64,000 nt of DNA from Kiritimatiellales bacterium (lineage in GTDB: Bacteria > Verrucomicrobiota > Kiritimatiellia > Kiritimatiellales > Tichowtungiaceae): contig JBBADV010000008.1 in the NCBI GenBank assembly GCA_041656295.1, forward strand, positions 61,539-125,538, given 5' to 3'. The position numbers and the translations under genes are program-made. The number at the start of each line of letters is the position of its first letter. Within the stretch, counting starts at the first letter, position 1. The notes beneath the pieces are model-generated. The model was given only the letters and a program-made list of their open reading frames with translations, made no database searches and was not told the DNA's origin. This document shows, in pieces, positions 8,514 through 16,597 of the stretch.

Positions 8514-9248
8514 ATGAGTCGATATAAATCCAAATTAATTATTCTTACGCTGGCACTGTTTTCCGGCGCTGTATGCGGCAATGTCCCGGAAAAACAGCGC
8601 AACTGGAATGCAAATCTTTACGGCGGATTTACAATGAAAAACGGCAATACGGATGAAGATTCATTCCGGTATGGCGGGGTTTTTGAATATAAAAATGAGA
8701 CGCTTTACCGCTGTATGACGCGTTTCGATGGGCGTTACCGGAAAACGAATGATAAGCGGAGCGAAGCAAAAAATGAAGCCGCCGCCGAATTGCGCCGGCT
8801 GATCACTGAAAAATGGTTTGCGTCTGCCACCATGAATGTTCAGCACGATGATATGAGGGACATTCGCTATCGTATTCAAGGCGGTCCGGGGGTTGGTCAT
8901 TATTTTTTTGATACGAAGGAGTTGGGCCTCGATATCAGTACCGGTGTCGTTTATTTCCATGAAAAAAGGGAGTTGGAATCGGAAAACTCGGTGGACTGGC
9001 GCATCGCGCACCGGCTCACCTGGAAAATTACAGAAAATCTGGACTGCTGGTTTAATTCGGAGTTTCTGCAGAATCTGGACGAATCCCGGGATTTCCGTAT
9101 GACAGTGCGTGCCGGAATTAATAATAAGATCAACCGGCATTTCAGTCTGACACTGACGATGCTGAATGAATATGATAACGATCCGGACAGCGATGATATT
9201 GAAAAAAACGATTTTGAGCTGAGCGCCGGAATCCGGTATACATTCTAG
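8514..9248 (+). CDS. DUF481 (YdiY-like) outer-membrane beta-barrel protein
   Basis: About 244 residues, starting with the signal peptide MSRYKSKLIILTLALFSG and cleaved probably after AVCG. The mature part alternates short amphipathic strands with charged turns (for example NWNANLYGGFTMKNGNTDED and GLDISTGVVYFHEK) and ends in a Phe-terminated strand, AGIRYTF, the usual signal for Bam-dependent insertion into the outer membrane. Layout and length match DUF481 proteins. It has its own promoter and does not look co-transcribed with the helicase. Function unknown in this family. The ATG at 8493 is an alternative start. Confidence 0.8.
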   Translation: MSRYKSKLIILTLALFSGAVCGNVPEKQRNWNANLYGGFTMKNGNTDEDSFRYGGVFEYKNETLYRCMTRFDGRYRKTNDKRSEAKNEAAAELRRLITEKWFASATMNVQHDDMRDIRYRIQGGPGVGHYFFDTKELGLDISTGVVYFHEKRELESENSVDWRIAHRLTWKITENLDCWFNSEFLQNLDESRDFRMTVRAGINNKINRHFSLTLTMLNEYDNDPDSDDIEKNDFELSAGIRYTF

Positions 9249-9370
9249 TCGAAAACCGTAGAGTACGCAGATAGAAATGGATGAAGAAGCCACGCTCGGA
9301 CACGAATAAAAGCATAGATTGAGAGGGCATGCTCTGTATTCAGGATCGTGTAAAAATTGAAGAGTGGTAT

Positions 9371-11359
9371 ATGAAAGAAAAAACCTATTACGTTACAACA
9401 CCGATTTATTATGTGAATGATCAGCCGCACATCGGCCACGCGTACACCACTATTCTTGCCGACGTGCTTGCTAATTATCACCGCATGCTCGGCATTCCCG
9501 CCTGGTTTCTTACCGGCACCGATGAACACGGACAGAAAGTTCAGCAGGCCGCCGAAAAAAACAGGCTGACGCCGCAGGAGCAGGCAGACAGCACGGTTGT
9601 CCGTTTCCAGGAACTGTGGAAGCGCCTCGAAATTACAAATGATGATTTTATCCGTACCACTGAATCCCGTCATAAAGAAATTGTCACGGAAGTGCTGCAA
9701 GACCTGTACGACCGTGATGAAATTTACCGCGCCGAATATGAAGGCTGGTATTGTGTGCCGTGCGAACGTTTTTTCACCGAGCGTGATCTGGTTGAAAATA
9801 AATGCCCGGAATGCAGCCGCACAGTCGAGCCGATTAAAGAAACCAACTATTTTTTCCGGATGAGTAAATATCAGGACTGGCTTATCGAATACATCGAAAC
9901 GCATCCGGAATTTATTCAGCCCGATTTCCGTGCTAATGAAACACTTGGATTTCTCAAAAATAAAAAACTGCAGGACCTCTGTATTTCACGCCCGAAATCG
10001 CGCTTATCGTGGGGCATTGAACTGCCGTTCGACAAAGATTTTGTAACGTATGTCTGGTTTGACGCACTGCTCAATTATATCAGCACGATCGGCTATAAAC
10101 GCGATAATGAAAAATTCAACCGCTGGTGGCCGGCGTCGATTCAGCTCATCGGCAAAGACATTCTTACCACGCATACTGTTTACTGGCCGACAATGCTCAA
10201 AGCCATGAACATTGAACTGCCGAAAACTGTTTTTGCACACGGCTGGTGGCTCACCGGCCGCACGAAAATGAGCAAGAGCCTTGGCAATGTCATCAATCCA
10301 ATGGAGATGATTGACCGCTACGGCACGGACGCTTTCCGCTATTTTCTCATTGCCGAAATGACACTCGGGCAGGACGCATCATTTACCGAGGACGCCTTTG
10401 TCCGGCGCTACAACAGCGATCTGGCGAACGATCTTGGAAATTTGGTCAGCCGTACAATTAATATGCTTGGCCGCTACTGCGATGGAAAATTTCCGGCAGT
10501 GGGAGCAAATGCTCTGGCCGGCGCGCCGGAAAAAGAACTGTGGGACACCGTCCAGCAGGCAGTGGACGAAATAGAAAACTCCATCGACACGATGCGGTTG
10601 AATTCCGGCGTTGCGGCGGTGCTCGCCGCCGTGCGCAAAGTAAATCAGTATTTTGAAATCAGGCAGCCGTGGTCACTCGCAAAAACCGGTAATGCAAACG
10701 CGGTTGGAATTACACTTGCACTCGCCGCCGAAAGTTTGCGCGTCTGTGCGGCACTGCTGTATCCGATTATGCCGGAACGCTTGAGCGCCCTGCGCGCGGC
10801 GTTCGGACTCGGAAAACCGGCGCTCGATCAGCTTCGTATCTTCGGCGTTATCGCTGCCGGAACGCCGGTAGAAAAAATTGACGCGCTGTTTCCGCGTGTT
10901 GAGGTTGAAAAGGCGGCGCAGACTTTCCAGTCTGCGCAAAGCAGACAGGACTCGCAGGGAGGCGTTGTGAGTGCAACGCAGCGTCTGGAAGAGGCGGTAA
11001 TTCCGCCCCACGGAGAGAAAGAAAAGGTTGAGGGCATCATTACCTACGACGACGTGATGAATGTAAAACTGCGCACCGCAAAAGTTCTGGCGGCGGAAAA
11101 AATTGAGAATGCTGATAAATTGCTTAAACTGCAAATTGAAGTCGGTGACGAAAAACGCCAGCTCGTTGCCGGGATTGCACAATATTATTCGCCGGCAGAT
11201 GTTGTAGGGAAAACGATCGTCATCGTTGCAAACCTGAAACCGGCAAAAATCAGGGGCATCGAATCCCAGGGAATGTTGCTTTGTGCTTCAACCGAAGATG
11301 TGTTAAAGCTGATCACCATTGACGGTGAATTACCCGTCAGCGGGGCGGTTGTTAAATAA
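9371..11359 (+). CDS. metG: Methionyl-tRNA synthetase
   Basis: Charges tRNA-Met. I start at the ATG at 9371 (MKEKTYYVTTPIYYVND), giving 662 residues; the frame upstream is not MetRS-like. Class I signatures HIGH (residues 22-25, in HIGHAYTT) and KMSKS (GRTKMSKSLGN) are intact. A Zn-binding pair CVPC...CPEC lies near residues 127-146. The C-terminal EMAP/Trbp111 tRNA-binding domain occupies about residues 555-662 (YDDVMNVKLRTAKVLAAEKI). The linker between the anticodon domain and this tail, residues about 516-545, contains a family A palindrome read in frame (AAQTFQSAQSRQDSQ), tolerated in a flexible region of an essential enzyme. The next gene follows after 3 bases. Confidence 0.97.
   Translation: MKEKTYYVTTPIYYVNDQPHIGHAYTTILADVLANYHRMLGIPAWFLTGTDEHGQKVQQAAEKNRLTPQEQADSTVVRFQELWKRLEITNDDFIRTTESRHKEIVTEVLQDLYDRDEIYRAEYEGWYCVPCERFFTERDLVENKCPECSRTVEPIKETNYFFRMSKYQDWLIEYIETHPEFIQPDFRANETLGFLKNKKLQDLCISRPKSRLSWGIELPFDKDFVTYVWFDALLNYISTIGYKRDNEKFNRWWPASIQLIGKDILTTHTVYWPTMLKAMNIELPKTVFAHGWWLTGRTKMSKSLGNVINPMEMIDRYGTDAFRYFLIAEMTLGQDASFTEDAFVRRYNSDLANDLGNLVSRTINMLGRYCDGKFPAVGANALAGAPEKELWDTVQQAVDEIENSIDTMRLNSGVAAVLAAVRKVNQYFEIRQPWSLAKTGNANAVGITLALAAESLRVCAALLYPIMPERLSALRAAFGLGKPALDQLRIFGVIAAGTPVEKIDALFPRVEVEKAAQTFQSAQSRQDSQGGVVSATQRLEEAVIPPHGEKEKVEGIITYDDVMNVKLRTAKVLAAEKIENADKLLKLQIEVGDEKRQLVAGIAQYYSPADVVGKTIVIVANLKPAKIRGIESQGMLLCASTEDVLKLITIDGELPVSGAVVK
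10916..10937. repeat. Family A palindromic element inside metG
   Basis: Perfect palindrome with 9-base arms GCGCAGACT/AGTCTGCGC around a four-base TTCC loop. A partial second unit (GCAGACAGGA) follows at about 10941. It is in frame in the interdomain linker of MetG. Confidence 0.85.
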
Positions 11360-11362
11360 AGA

Positions 11363-12025
11363 ATGAAAACACTGATTCTAGTCCGGCCGGCGGCAGCAGA
11401 AAAGTTCTGTCCGGCGCACGATCACGATCGCGGGTTGAGTGCGCTCGGCCGGTGTGATGCGCGGATAATGGCTGCCAAACTGGCCGAAATCATACCTGAT
11501 GTAGATGCTGTAGTCTGCGGTTCCGCCGTGCGCGCCTATGCCAGCGCCGAAGCCTATGCCGCTCAGTTTTTCAAACCGGTGGAAGTGGACGAGCGGATTT
11601 ATAGTGCAGACGAAAAAACCATGTTGAAAGTTGTCCGCTCGCTAAACAATATTGATCATACCGTCGTGCTGGTCGTGCACGGTGCGGTGCTGGACAGTTT
11701 TCTGACGGCGCTCACCGGCATTACGTATGAATCAGCACCGAAATCTGCCGTCGGCGTAGTCCGGCTGCCGGTGAAAAAATGGCGCAACGTATCTTTCGGG
11801 CATGCTAAGCTCGAAACCAGTTTTTCACCGCGGCAGGGTCCCGCGCGCGCGGTCCGGCAGACAAAAATTACCCCGTATTTCCGTTTTTTGCAATGGCGCT
11901 TTGCAAAAGCTCAGCGGTTTGAAATCATGATGGTTATTCTGATCAGCATTCTTGTTATCGTCGGAATTGTTGCGATTGCGGTGATTGCAACAACTCGCAT
12001 CGGCGGATTATCCGGAGGCCGATGA
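11363..12025 (+). CDS. SixA-like histidine phosphatase-fold protein lacking the catalytic His, with a C-terminal membrane segment
   Basis: 220 residues. The first 140 follow the short histidine-phosphatase (SixA) pattern: a start like MKTLILVR, a middle VVCGSAVRAYASAEAYA, and the late VVLVVHGAVLDSFL with the second His. The first motif, normally RH(G/A), reads RPA here (codons CGG CCG GCG), so the nucleophilic His that would be phosphorylated is a Pro. Residues about 193-215 (MMVILISILVIVGIVAIAVIA) form one transmembrane helix near the end, unusual for SixA. It may be a pseudo-phosphatase or a membrane-tethered binding protein. It follows metG by 3 bases and overlaps the next gene by 4. Confidence 0.65.
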   Translation: MKTLILVRPAAAEKFCPAHDHDRGLSALGRCDARIMAAKLAEIIPDVDAVVCGSAVRAYASAEAYAAQFFKPVEVDERIYSADEKTMLKVVRSLNNIDHTVVLVVHGAVLDSFLTALTGITYESAPKSAVGVVRLPVKKWRNVSFGHAKLETSFSPRQGPARAVRQTKITPYFRFLQWRFAKAQRFEIMMVILISILVIVGIVAIAVIATTRIGGLSGGR

Positions 12026-12781
12026 GCCTTATGCCGCGCGGGTGGATATTTTTTGATATCGACGGAACACTGCTTCATGCCCATCGCGTCGGACGCGAAG
12101 CATTCCCCATTGCCTTTTATCATGCATTCGGCTGGGAGCAGGGCGTTGAACACATCAACTTTTTCGGTGCAACCGATCTTGGAGTTTTGCGCCGTGTCGC
12201 CGCCGAACGCTGTGAAATATTGACGCCGGAAATGGAGCGGAAATTTTTCAATTCTTGGAGTTTTGCGCCGTGTCGCCGCCGAACGCTGTGAAATATTGAC
12301 GCCGGAAATGGAGCGGAAATTTTTCAATTGCCTAGCGCCGGCGGTGGAAGAACGGCTCGCACAACATGCACCGGAAGTGTTTGTTAATGTTAAGCCGCTG
12401 CTTCAAACATTAGTCGCAGACTGGAACCTCGGGATCATCACCGGCAATATTCTGCCGACTGCGCGCTCTAAACTTAAATATGCCGGACTGCTTGAGTTTT
12501 TCGACAAACGCGGGTTCGGCTGCGGCAGTTACGAAGACCGTGCTGAAATTGCACGGTGTGTTTTAGCACGCATTGGAAATCCGGCGCGCTGTATATTAAT
12601 CGGGGATACACCGAATGATATTTTCGCGGCGAAAAAAAATAATATGTCCGCTGTTGCCGTGGCCGCCGGCGGATTTGATGCACCGGCGCTGCATGCCGCC
12701 GGCGCCGATCTGGTTCTAAACGATTTTTCTAATGCTGCGCCGCTATTCGAACTGCTGGAGCATATATGGTTCAAGCGTTGA
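12022..12781 (+). pseudogene. HAD-superfamily phosphatase gene, frameshifted by a 76-bp tandem duplication
   Basis: The frame opening at 12022 carries HAD motif I (FFDIDGTLLHA) and runs off into unrelated residues after codon 77, ending at 12291. The rest of the protein resumes in another frame from about 12263 to 12781, with motif IV ILIGDTPNDIFAAKKN. The cause is visible: bases 12178-12253 are repeated exactly at 12254-12329, and 76 is not a multiple of three. Removing one copy restores a continuous 227-residue phosphoglycolate-phosphatase-like protein. As written the product is truncated. It could be a recent inactivation, a reversible switch, or an assembly artefact. It overlaps the upstream gene by 4 bases and the downstream one by 16. 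Confidence 0.85.
12178..12329. repeat. Exact 76-bp tandem duplication within the HAD gene
   Basis: Two adjacent copies of the same 76 bases (12178-12253 and 12254-12329) encode the same segment (LGVLRRVAAERCEILTPEM and on) in two frames. I see no difference between the copies, which points to a very recent event or an assembly error. Confidence 0.95.
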
Positions 12782-13601
12782 ATGTTACTGTGCTGTCCAA
12801 TAACTGCGTGTTTAAAAAAGGATTGCTTGCCGAACACGGCTGGTCGCTGTGGATTGAAGCAGACGATCATATTTTTCTATGGGATACAGGGCAGGGGCTT
12901 GCCATTGAACACAACGCGCGCGAATTGAATTTGGATTTGCGCCGCATCGAGGCGGTTTTGCTAAGTCACGGACATTATGACCACACCGGCGGACTGCGCA
13001 ATGTTCTGAAATATGCACCGCATGCAAAAATATACTGTCATCCGGCGGTGTTCCAGCCGCAGTACCGGCGCGAGCCCGGCGGGAAAAAATCGCGCGAAAT
13101 CGGGCTGCCGTTTTATACGCAGGAAACACTTGAGGCAGCGTGCGGCGGACTGATCGCTTCCGCAGAACCGGTAGAAATTATTTCAGGAGTTTGGATGAGC
13201 GGCGAAATTCCACGTGATCACGGCAGTGGCTGGTCCGTAATTTTTATTTCGATAAAGACTGTACCGTGCCGTGCCGCGTTCCGGACGATCAAACACTCTT
13301 TGTTGAAACTCCACGCGGCACCGTCTTGCTCACCGCCTGTCCGCACGCCGGCGCCATCAACATCATGCACGCCGCCGGGAGAGTCACCGGCAACATGGGA
13401 ATTTACGCCATCTTCGGCGGATTTTTTATTCCCGGCGCCAAACCCGGGGCGTCACTGCCGGTATTGAATGAAATGAAAAAACGCGGAGTAAAAATATTTG
13501 GACCGGCACACTGCACCGGCGGTTCTGCCGGCGTCGAACTGCGCATCAACTTCCCCGGTGAATATCTGGAGGTCTATGCCGGCAGCCGGTTCAGTTTTTA
13601 A
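12766..13601 (+). pseudogene. Metallo-beta-lactamase-fold hydrolase gene with a frameshift
   Basis: The first frame, from 12766, encodes an MBL-fold N-terminal half with the metal motif LLSHGHYDHTGG and continues to SGEIPRDH near 13220. Family features then resume in the other frame: FDKDCTVPCRVPDDQTLF, then LLTACPHAGAINIM and GPAHCTGG, ending at 13601. The join lies between about 13215 and 13232, and the shift equals one missing base (or two extra). Repaired, it would be about 278 residues and match the MBL subfamily related to 7,8-dihydropterin-6-methyl-4-(beta-D-ribofuranosyl)-aminobenzene-5'-phosphate synthase. Its start overlaps the end of the HAD gene. Sequencing error is the main alternative to real decay. 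Confidence 0.8.
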
Positions 13602-13747
13602 AATGATTCAATGATTTGCGAGGTTGGGGCATGCGAGCTCGCGCTTCCATGCAAAATGCCGCCCTTTACGACTCCGGCGAAAAAAACACAACTTCGAGAT
13701 CCCATCTGTTATTTCATGCGTGGAACTTCGTATAATTTATGGGCGAT

Positions 13748-15073
13748 TTACATACGAATCAGCGCGAGAACTTCGTCACGTTTTTGAGTCATTTGTTCCG
13801 GTGTTTTAGCTTCGAGGTTGAGGCGGACGAGCGGCTCGGTATTGGATGAACGGACGTTGAACCACCAGTCGGAATATTCATAGGAATTGCCGTCAAGCTG
13901 GAAGCGATGTGCGTCGCCGTATGTTTCGTCAAGACGTTTAAACACCGCCTGAACATCGTCAACTTTTGAATTAATTTCGCCGGACGCAAAGTAGCGTTTG
14001 ACCGGCTTAACAAGTTCGGACAGTGTTTTACCGGTTTTGCTGACGAGGCTGGCAACGCAGACGGCAGCGAGCGAAGAGCTTTCAGTGTAATAGTTGTCGC
14101 GGAAATAATAGTGCCCGGAAAGCTCGCCGGCGAATACAGCATCCGCCTCACGCATTTGCGCTTTGATAAAGGCGTGGCCGACGCGGCTCATCATTGGACG
14201 TCCGCCGGCCTCTTCGATGACTTCTTTCACCGCCCAGCTGCTGCGCAGGTCGTAGTAAATCGCGGCGCCGGGGAATTGTTCAAGCATGGATTGCGCGATG
14301 AGTGCAGTGATCATATCCATCGTGACAACATCGCCGTTTTCATCCAGAAAACCGGCGCGGTCGGCGTCGCCGTCGAACGCGATACCGAAATCATAGGTGC
14401 CTGACTTCAGCTTGGCGGAAACGTCGGTGAGTGTTTTAAGGTCAAGCGGATTGGCTTCATGATTCGGAAAGGTTCCGTCGAGTGTGTCGTACAGCGGTGT
14501 AATATTGAATATGTCATCAGTGAAAGTGCCGGCTTCAAGAATGCCCATGCCGTTTGCATAATCGATAACGACATTAAGCGGTGCGCGCATGTCGGCAAAC
14601 GCGCGGATGTGCTCATAATACTCTTTTTTAATATCATACGTTTCAATTTCGCCGGCTGCGGTTGCGGGTGCATCGAAGGTTTCTTCATTTACAATGCGTT
14701 CAATATCGGCAATGCCGGTGGCGCCGGAAACCGGAATCGCCTGTTCGCGGCAGATCTTCATACCATTCCATTCGCCGGGATTGTGCGAGGCGGTGATGAT
14801 GGCACTGCCGTCGGCCCCGAGTTTACCGTTGGCATAATAGGACATCGGTGTAGAGACCAGTCCAATGTTAATAACATTCACACCATGCATGGAAAGTCCT
14901 TTGGCCATCGCCTCAAAAAGCGGCGTGGAGTGCGGGCGCATGTCGTGACCGATAACAAATTTTTTCGGCTTGAGGAATGTTGCCACCGCGCGTCCGATTT
15001 TGAACGCGATGTCTTCCGTCAGATCTCGACCGTAAATGCCGCGAATATCGTACGCTTTAAAAATGCCAGCCAT
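13748..15073 (-). CDS. Phosphomannomutase/phosphoglucomutase (alpha-D-phosphohexomutase)
   Basis: Interconverts hexose 1- and 6-phosphates through a phosphoserine. The 441 residues start at the ATG at 15071-15073, preceded by AAGGAG with good spacing; the longer frame upstream is not conserved. Signatures in order: substrate entry KAYDIRGIYG near residues 6-15, phosphoserine loop ITASHNPGEWNG near residue 100, metal loop DGDADRAGF near 235, sugar-specificity loop ELSGHYYF near 315, and phosphate-binding RSSNTEP near 413. This layout matches ManB/AlgC bifunctional enzymes. It is the last gene of the minus-strand run tpiA to here, 31 bases after DUF1573. It probably supplies sugar nucleotides for surface polysaccharide. 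Confidence 0.93.
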   Translation of the reverse strand: MAGIFKAYDIRGIYGRDLTEDIAFKIGRAVATFLKPKKFVIGHDMRPHSTPLFEAMAKGLSMHGVNVINIGLVSTPMSYYANGKLGADGSAIITASHNPGEWNGMKICREQAIPVSGATGIADIERIVNEETFDAPATAAGEIETYDIKKEYYEHIRAFADMRAPLNVVIDYANGMGILEAGTFTDDIFNITPLYDTLDGTFPNHEANPLDLKTLTDVSAKLKSGTYDFGIAFDGDADRAGFLDENGDVVTMDMITALIAQSMLEQFPGAAIYYDLRSSWAVKEVIEEAGGRPMMSRVGHAFIKAQMREADAVFAGELSGHYYFRDNYYTESSSLAAVCVASLVSKTGKTLSELVKPVKRYFASGEINSKVDDVQAVFKRLDETYGDAHRFQLDGNSYEYSDWWFNVRSSNTEPLVRLNLEAKTPEQMTQKRDEVLALIRM

Positions 15074-15104
15074 AGTTTTTCTCCTTAAATAATGAATGCC
15101 TGAT

Positions 15105-15578
15105 TTAATCAGAAACCGGTGTTGTTTCAACAAAACCTTCCACATAAAGTGTAAACGGCGGCACCGCCGGATCAGCGGAAATCAATTGGATCGTGCGTTT
15201 TTGCAACCCGCTGCGTCCGGCGGCGGTGAACACCGCCGTCACGCTGGCGCTTTCGCCGGGGCCGATCATCCGCCTGTCAATTTTCACGGCGGTGCAGCTG
15301 CATGAACTTTGCAGTGACTGCAGTGCAAAACTTAGATCGCCGGCATTTTTTATAACGAACACATTGGTGACAACTGCCGTTTGGTTCACGGTGCCGAAAT
15401 CAAAAACCGGCGCGGCACAAATTAATTTTACGCCCTGCACCGCACGCGCCGGCAGTGCAAATAAAAGCGTCGCAAAAATAAGTAGAGCGGGGCAGATATT
15501 CCTGTCTGCCCGCTGCACCGACGGAAGCACAGACAGGAATGTCTGCGTCACCGAAAAGATTTTCATCCCGCATTTCAT
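15105..15578 (-). CDS. DUF1573-domain exported protein with a repeat-extended signal peptide
   Basis: 157 residues. The mature part (APVFDFGTVNQTAVVTNVFVIKN, then SSCSCTAVKIDRR, then GPGESASVTAVF) is a DUF1573 immunoglobulin-like domain with the family's typical CSC pair. Such proteins are usually periplasmic; their role is unknown. The N-terminus is odd. After MKCGMKIFS comes TQTFLSVLPSVQRADRNICP, encoded by two family A palindromes, before the hydrophobic core (ALLIFATLLFALPARA). So the element sits in the n-region of the signal peptide. The ribosome-binding site is probably the GGAGG inside the end of the upstream permease gene, 13 bases away. Confidence 0.8.
   Translation of the reverse strand: MKCGMKIFSVTQTFLSVLPSVQRADRNICPALLIFATLLFALPARAVQGVKLICAAPVFDFGTVNQTAVVTNVFVIKNAGDLSFALQSLQSSCSCTAVKIDRRMIGPGESASVTAVFTAAGRSGLQKRTIQLISADPAVPPFTLYVEGFVETTPVSD
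15490..15548. repeat. Family A palindromic element in the DUF1573 gene (two palindromes)
   Basis: Palindromes at 15490-15511 (GGGCAGA...TCTGCCC) and 15527-15548 (CACAGACA-GGAA-TGTCTGCG core) flank a 15-base spacer. This is the same paired layout as in tsaB, with a longer spacer. Both are in frame in the signal-peptide region. Confidence 0.85.
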
Positions 15579-15583
15579 TTTTA

Positions 15584-16597
15584 TTAATTTTCCTCCGTGC
15601 GCAGGCGCGGATCGAGTGCATCGCGCAACGCATCACCAAGCAGATTAAATGCGAGGACGAGTCCAAAAATTGCAAGCGTGACGAATGCCATTTCCCACCA
15701 GACGCCGTGCCACAGGCGCATACGTGCGCTGTTAATCATAATGCCCCATGACGGTTCGCCGACAACGCCGATGCCGAGAAAGCTCATGAATACTTCGGTG
15801 CTGACAGACGCCGGAAACCGCAGAGTGAAGGTGACGATGACGACGTGAAAGACGTTCGGCAGAATGTGGCGGAACAGTATGCGCGGCCAGCTGAGTCCAA
15901 GTGTTTTCGCCGCCTGCACATACGCCTGTTCTTTGTGTTTAATCACTTCGCCGCGAATTAAGCGGCAAAGTCCGACCCACGTGGTTAAACCGATACCAAG
16001 ATAAATTCCAAGCAGTCCTTTGCCGACGACCATGGCGATGGCGAGAATAAAAAGCAGTCCGGGCATTGATGCCACGGTGGAATAAAACCACACCACAACA
16101 TCGTCGACACGCCCGCCGAAATATCCGGCGAGGCAGCCGAAAAATACGCCGATCGGAATAGCAATTAATGCCGTGATAACGCCGACGCGATAGGCAATGC
16201 GTGTGCCTTGAATCAGGCGCTGCATCACATCGCGGCCAAGCGCATCGGTACCCATCCAGTGTCCGGCGGACGGCGGCTGATAGGCGATGTCGAGATCAGT
16301 TTTTTGATAGAACGCAGTTTGGTCTTTGATTTTATAATATTGATAAACCGCTTCGCCGTAACATGCCAGTACAGTATAAAACGTCACAATCCACAGACAG
16401 GCCATTGCGAGCCGGTTTTTTTTCACCCGCCGCCATGCATCACGCCACAGAGAATTATTATTTTTTAATGTGGGACAGGCTTCCAGCCTGTCCACGGCTG
16501 CAGAGTTGTGGGGCAGACATTCCTGTCTGCGCCGCATTTTCCATCCCGGCCCGGGCAGGCCGGAAGCCAGTCCTGTATTCTGTTCGCGATTTTTCAT
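15584..16597 (-). CDS. ABC transporter permease, OppC/DppC family
   Basis: Inner-membrane permease of an oligopeptide-type importer, 337 residues. The hydrophobic entry helix is near residues 63-82 (LAMACLWIVTFYTVLACYG). GTDALGRDVMQRLIQGTRIAY is the OppC-type N-terminal family motif, and the EAA loop that contacts the ATPase reads YVQAAKTLGLSWPRILFRHILPN. It starts at 16597 in an ATGA overlap with the other permease gene. Residues about 6-45 (QNTGLASGLPGPG through LEACPTLKN) are unlike any OppC and are encoded by family A palindromes, so the cytoplasmic N-tail is an acquired extension. No ATP-binding subunit gene is in the window. Confidence 0.92.
   Translation of the reverse strand: MKNREQNTGLASGLPGPGWKMRRRQECLPHNSAAVDRLEACPTLKNNNSLWRDAWRRVKKNRLAMACLWIVTFYTVLACYGEAVYQYYKIKDQTAFYQKTDLDIAYQPPSAGHWMGTDALGRDVMQRLIQGTRIAYRVGVITALIAIPIGVFFGCLAGYFGGRVDDVVVWFYSTVASMPGLLFILAIAMVVGKGLLGIYLGIGLTTWVGLCRLIRGEVIKHKEQAYVQAAKTLGLSWPRILFRHILPNVFHVVIVTFTLRFPASVSTEVFMSFLGIGVVGEPSWGIMINSARMRLWHGVWWEMAFVTLAIFGLVLAFNLLGDALRDALDPRLRTEEN
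16470..16530. repeat. Family A palindromic elements in the OppC-like gene
   Basis: One palindrome at 16470-16494 has arms GACAGGC/GCCTGTC around TTCCA. A second, at 16513-16530, is GCAGACA/TGTCTGC with TTCC between. A third, degenerate unit (GGCAGGCCGGAAGCC) follows near 16555. All are in the N-terminal tail coding region. Confidence 0.8.
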
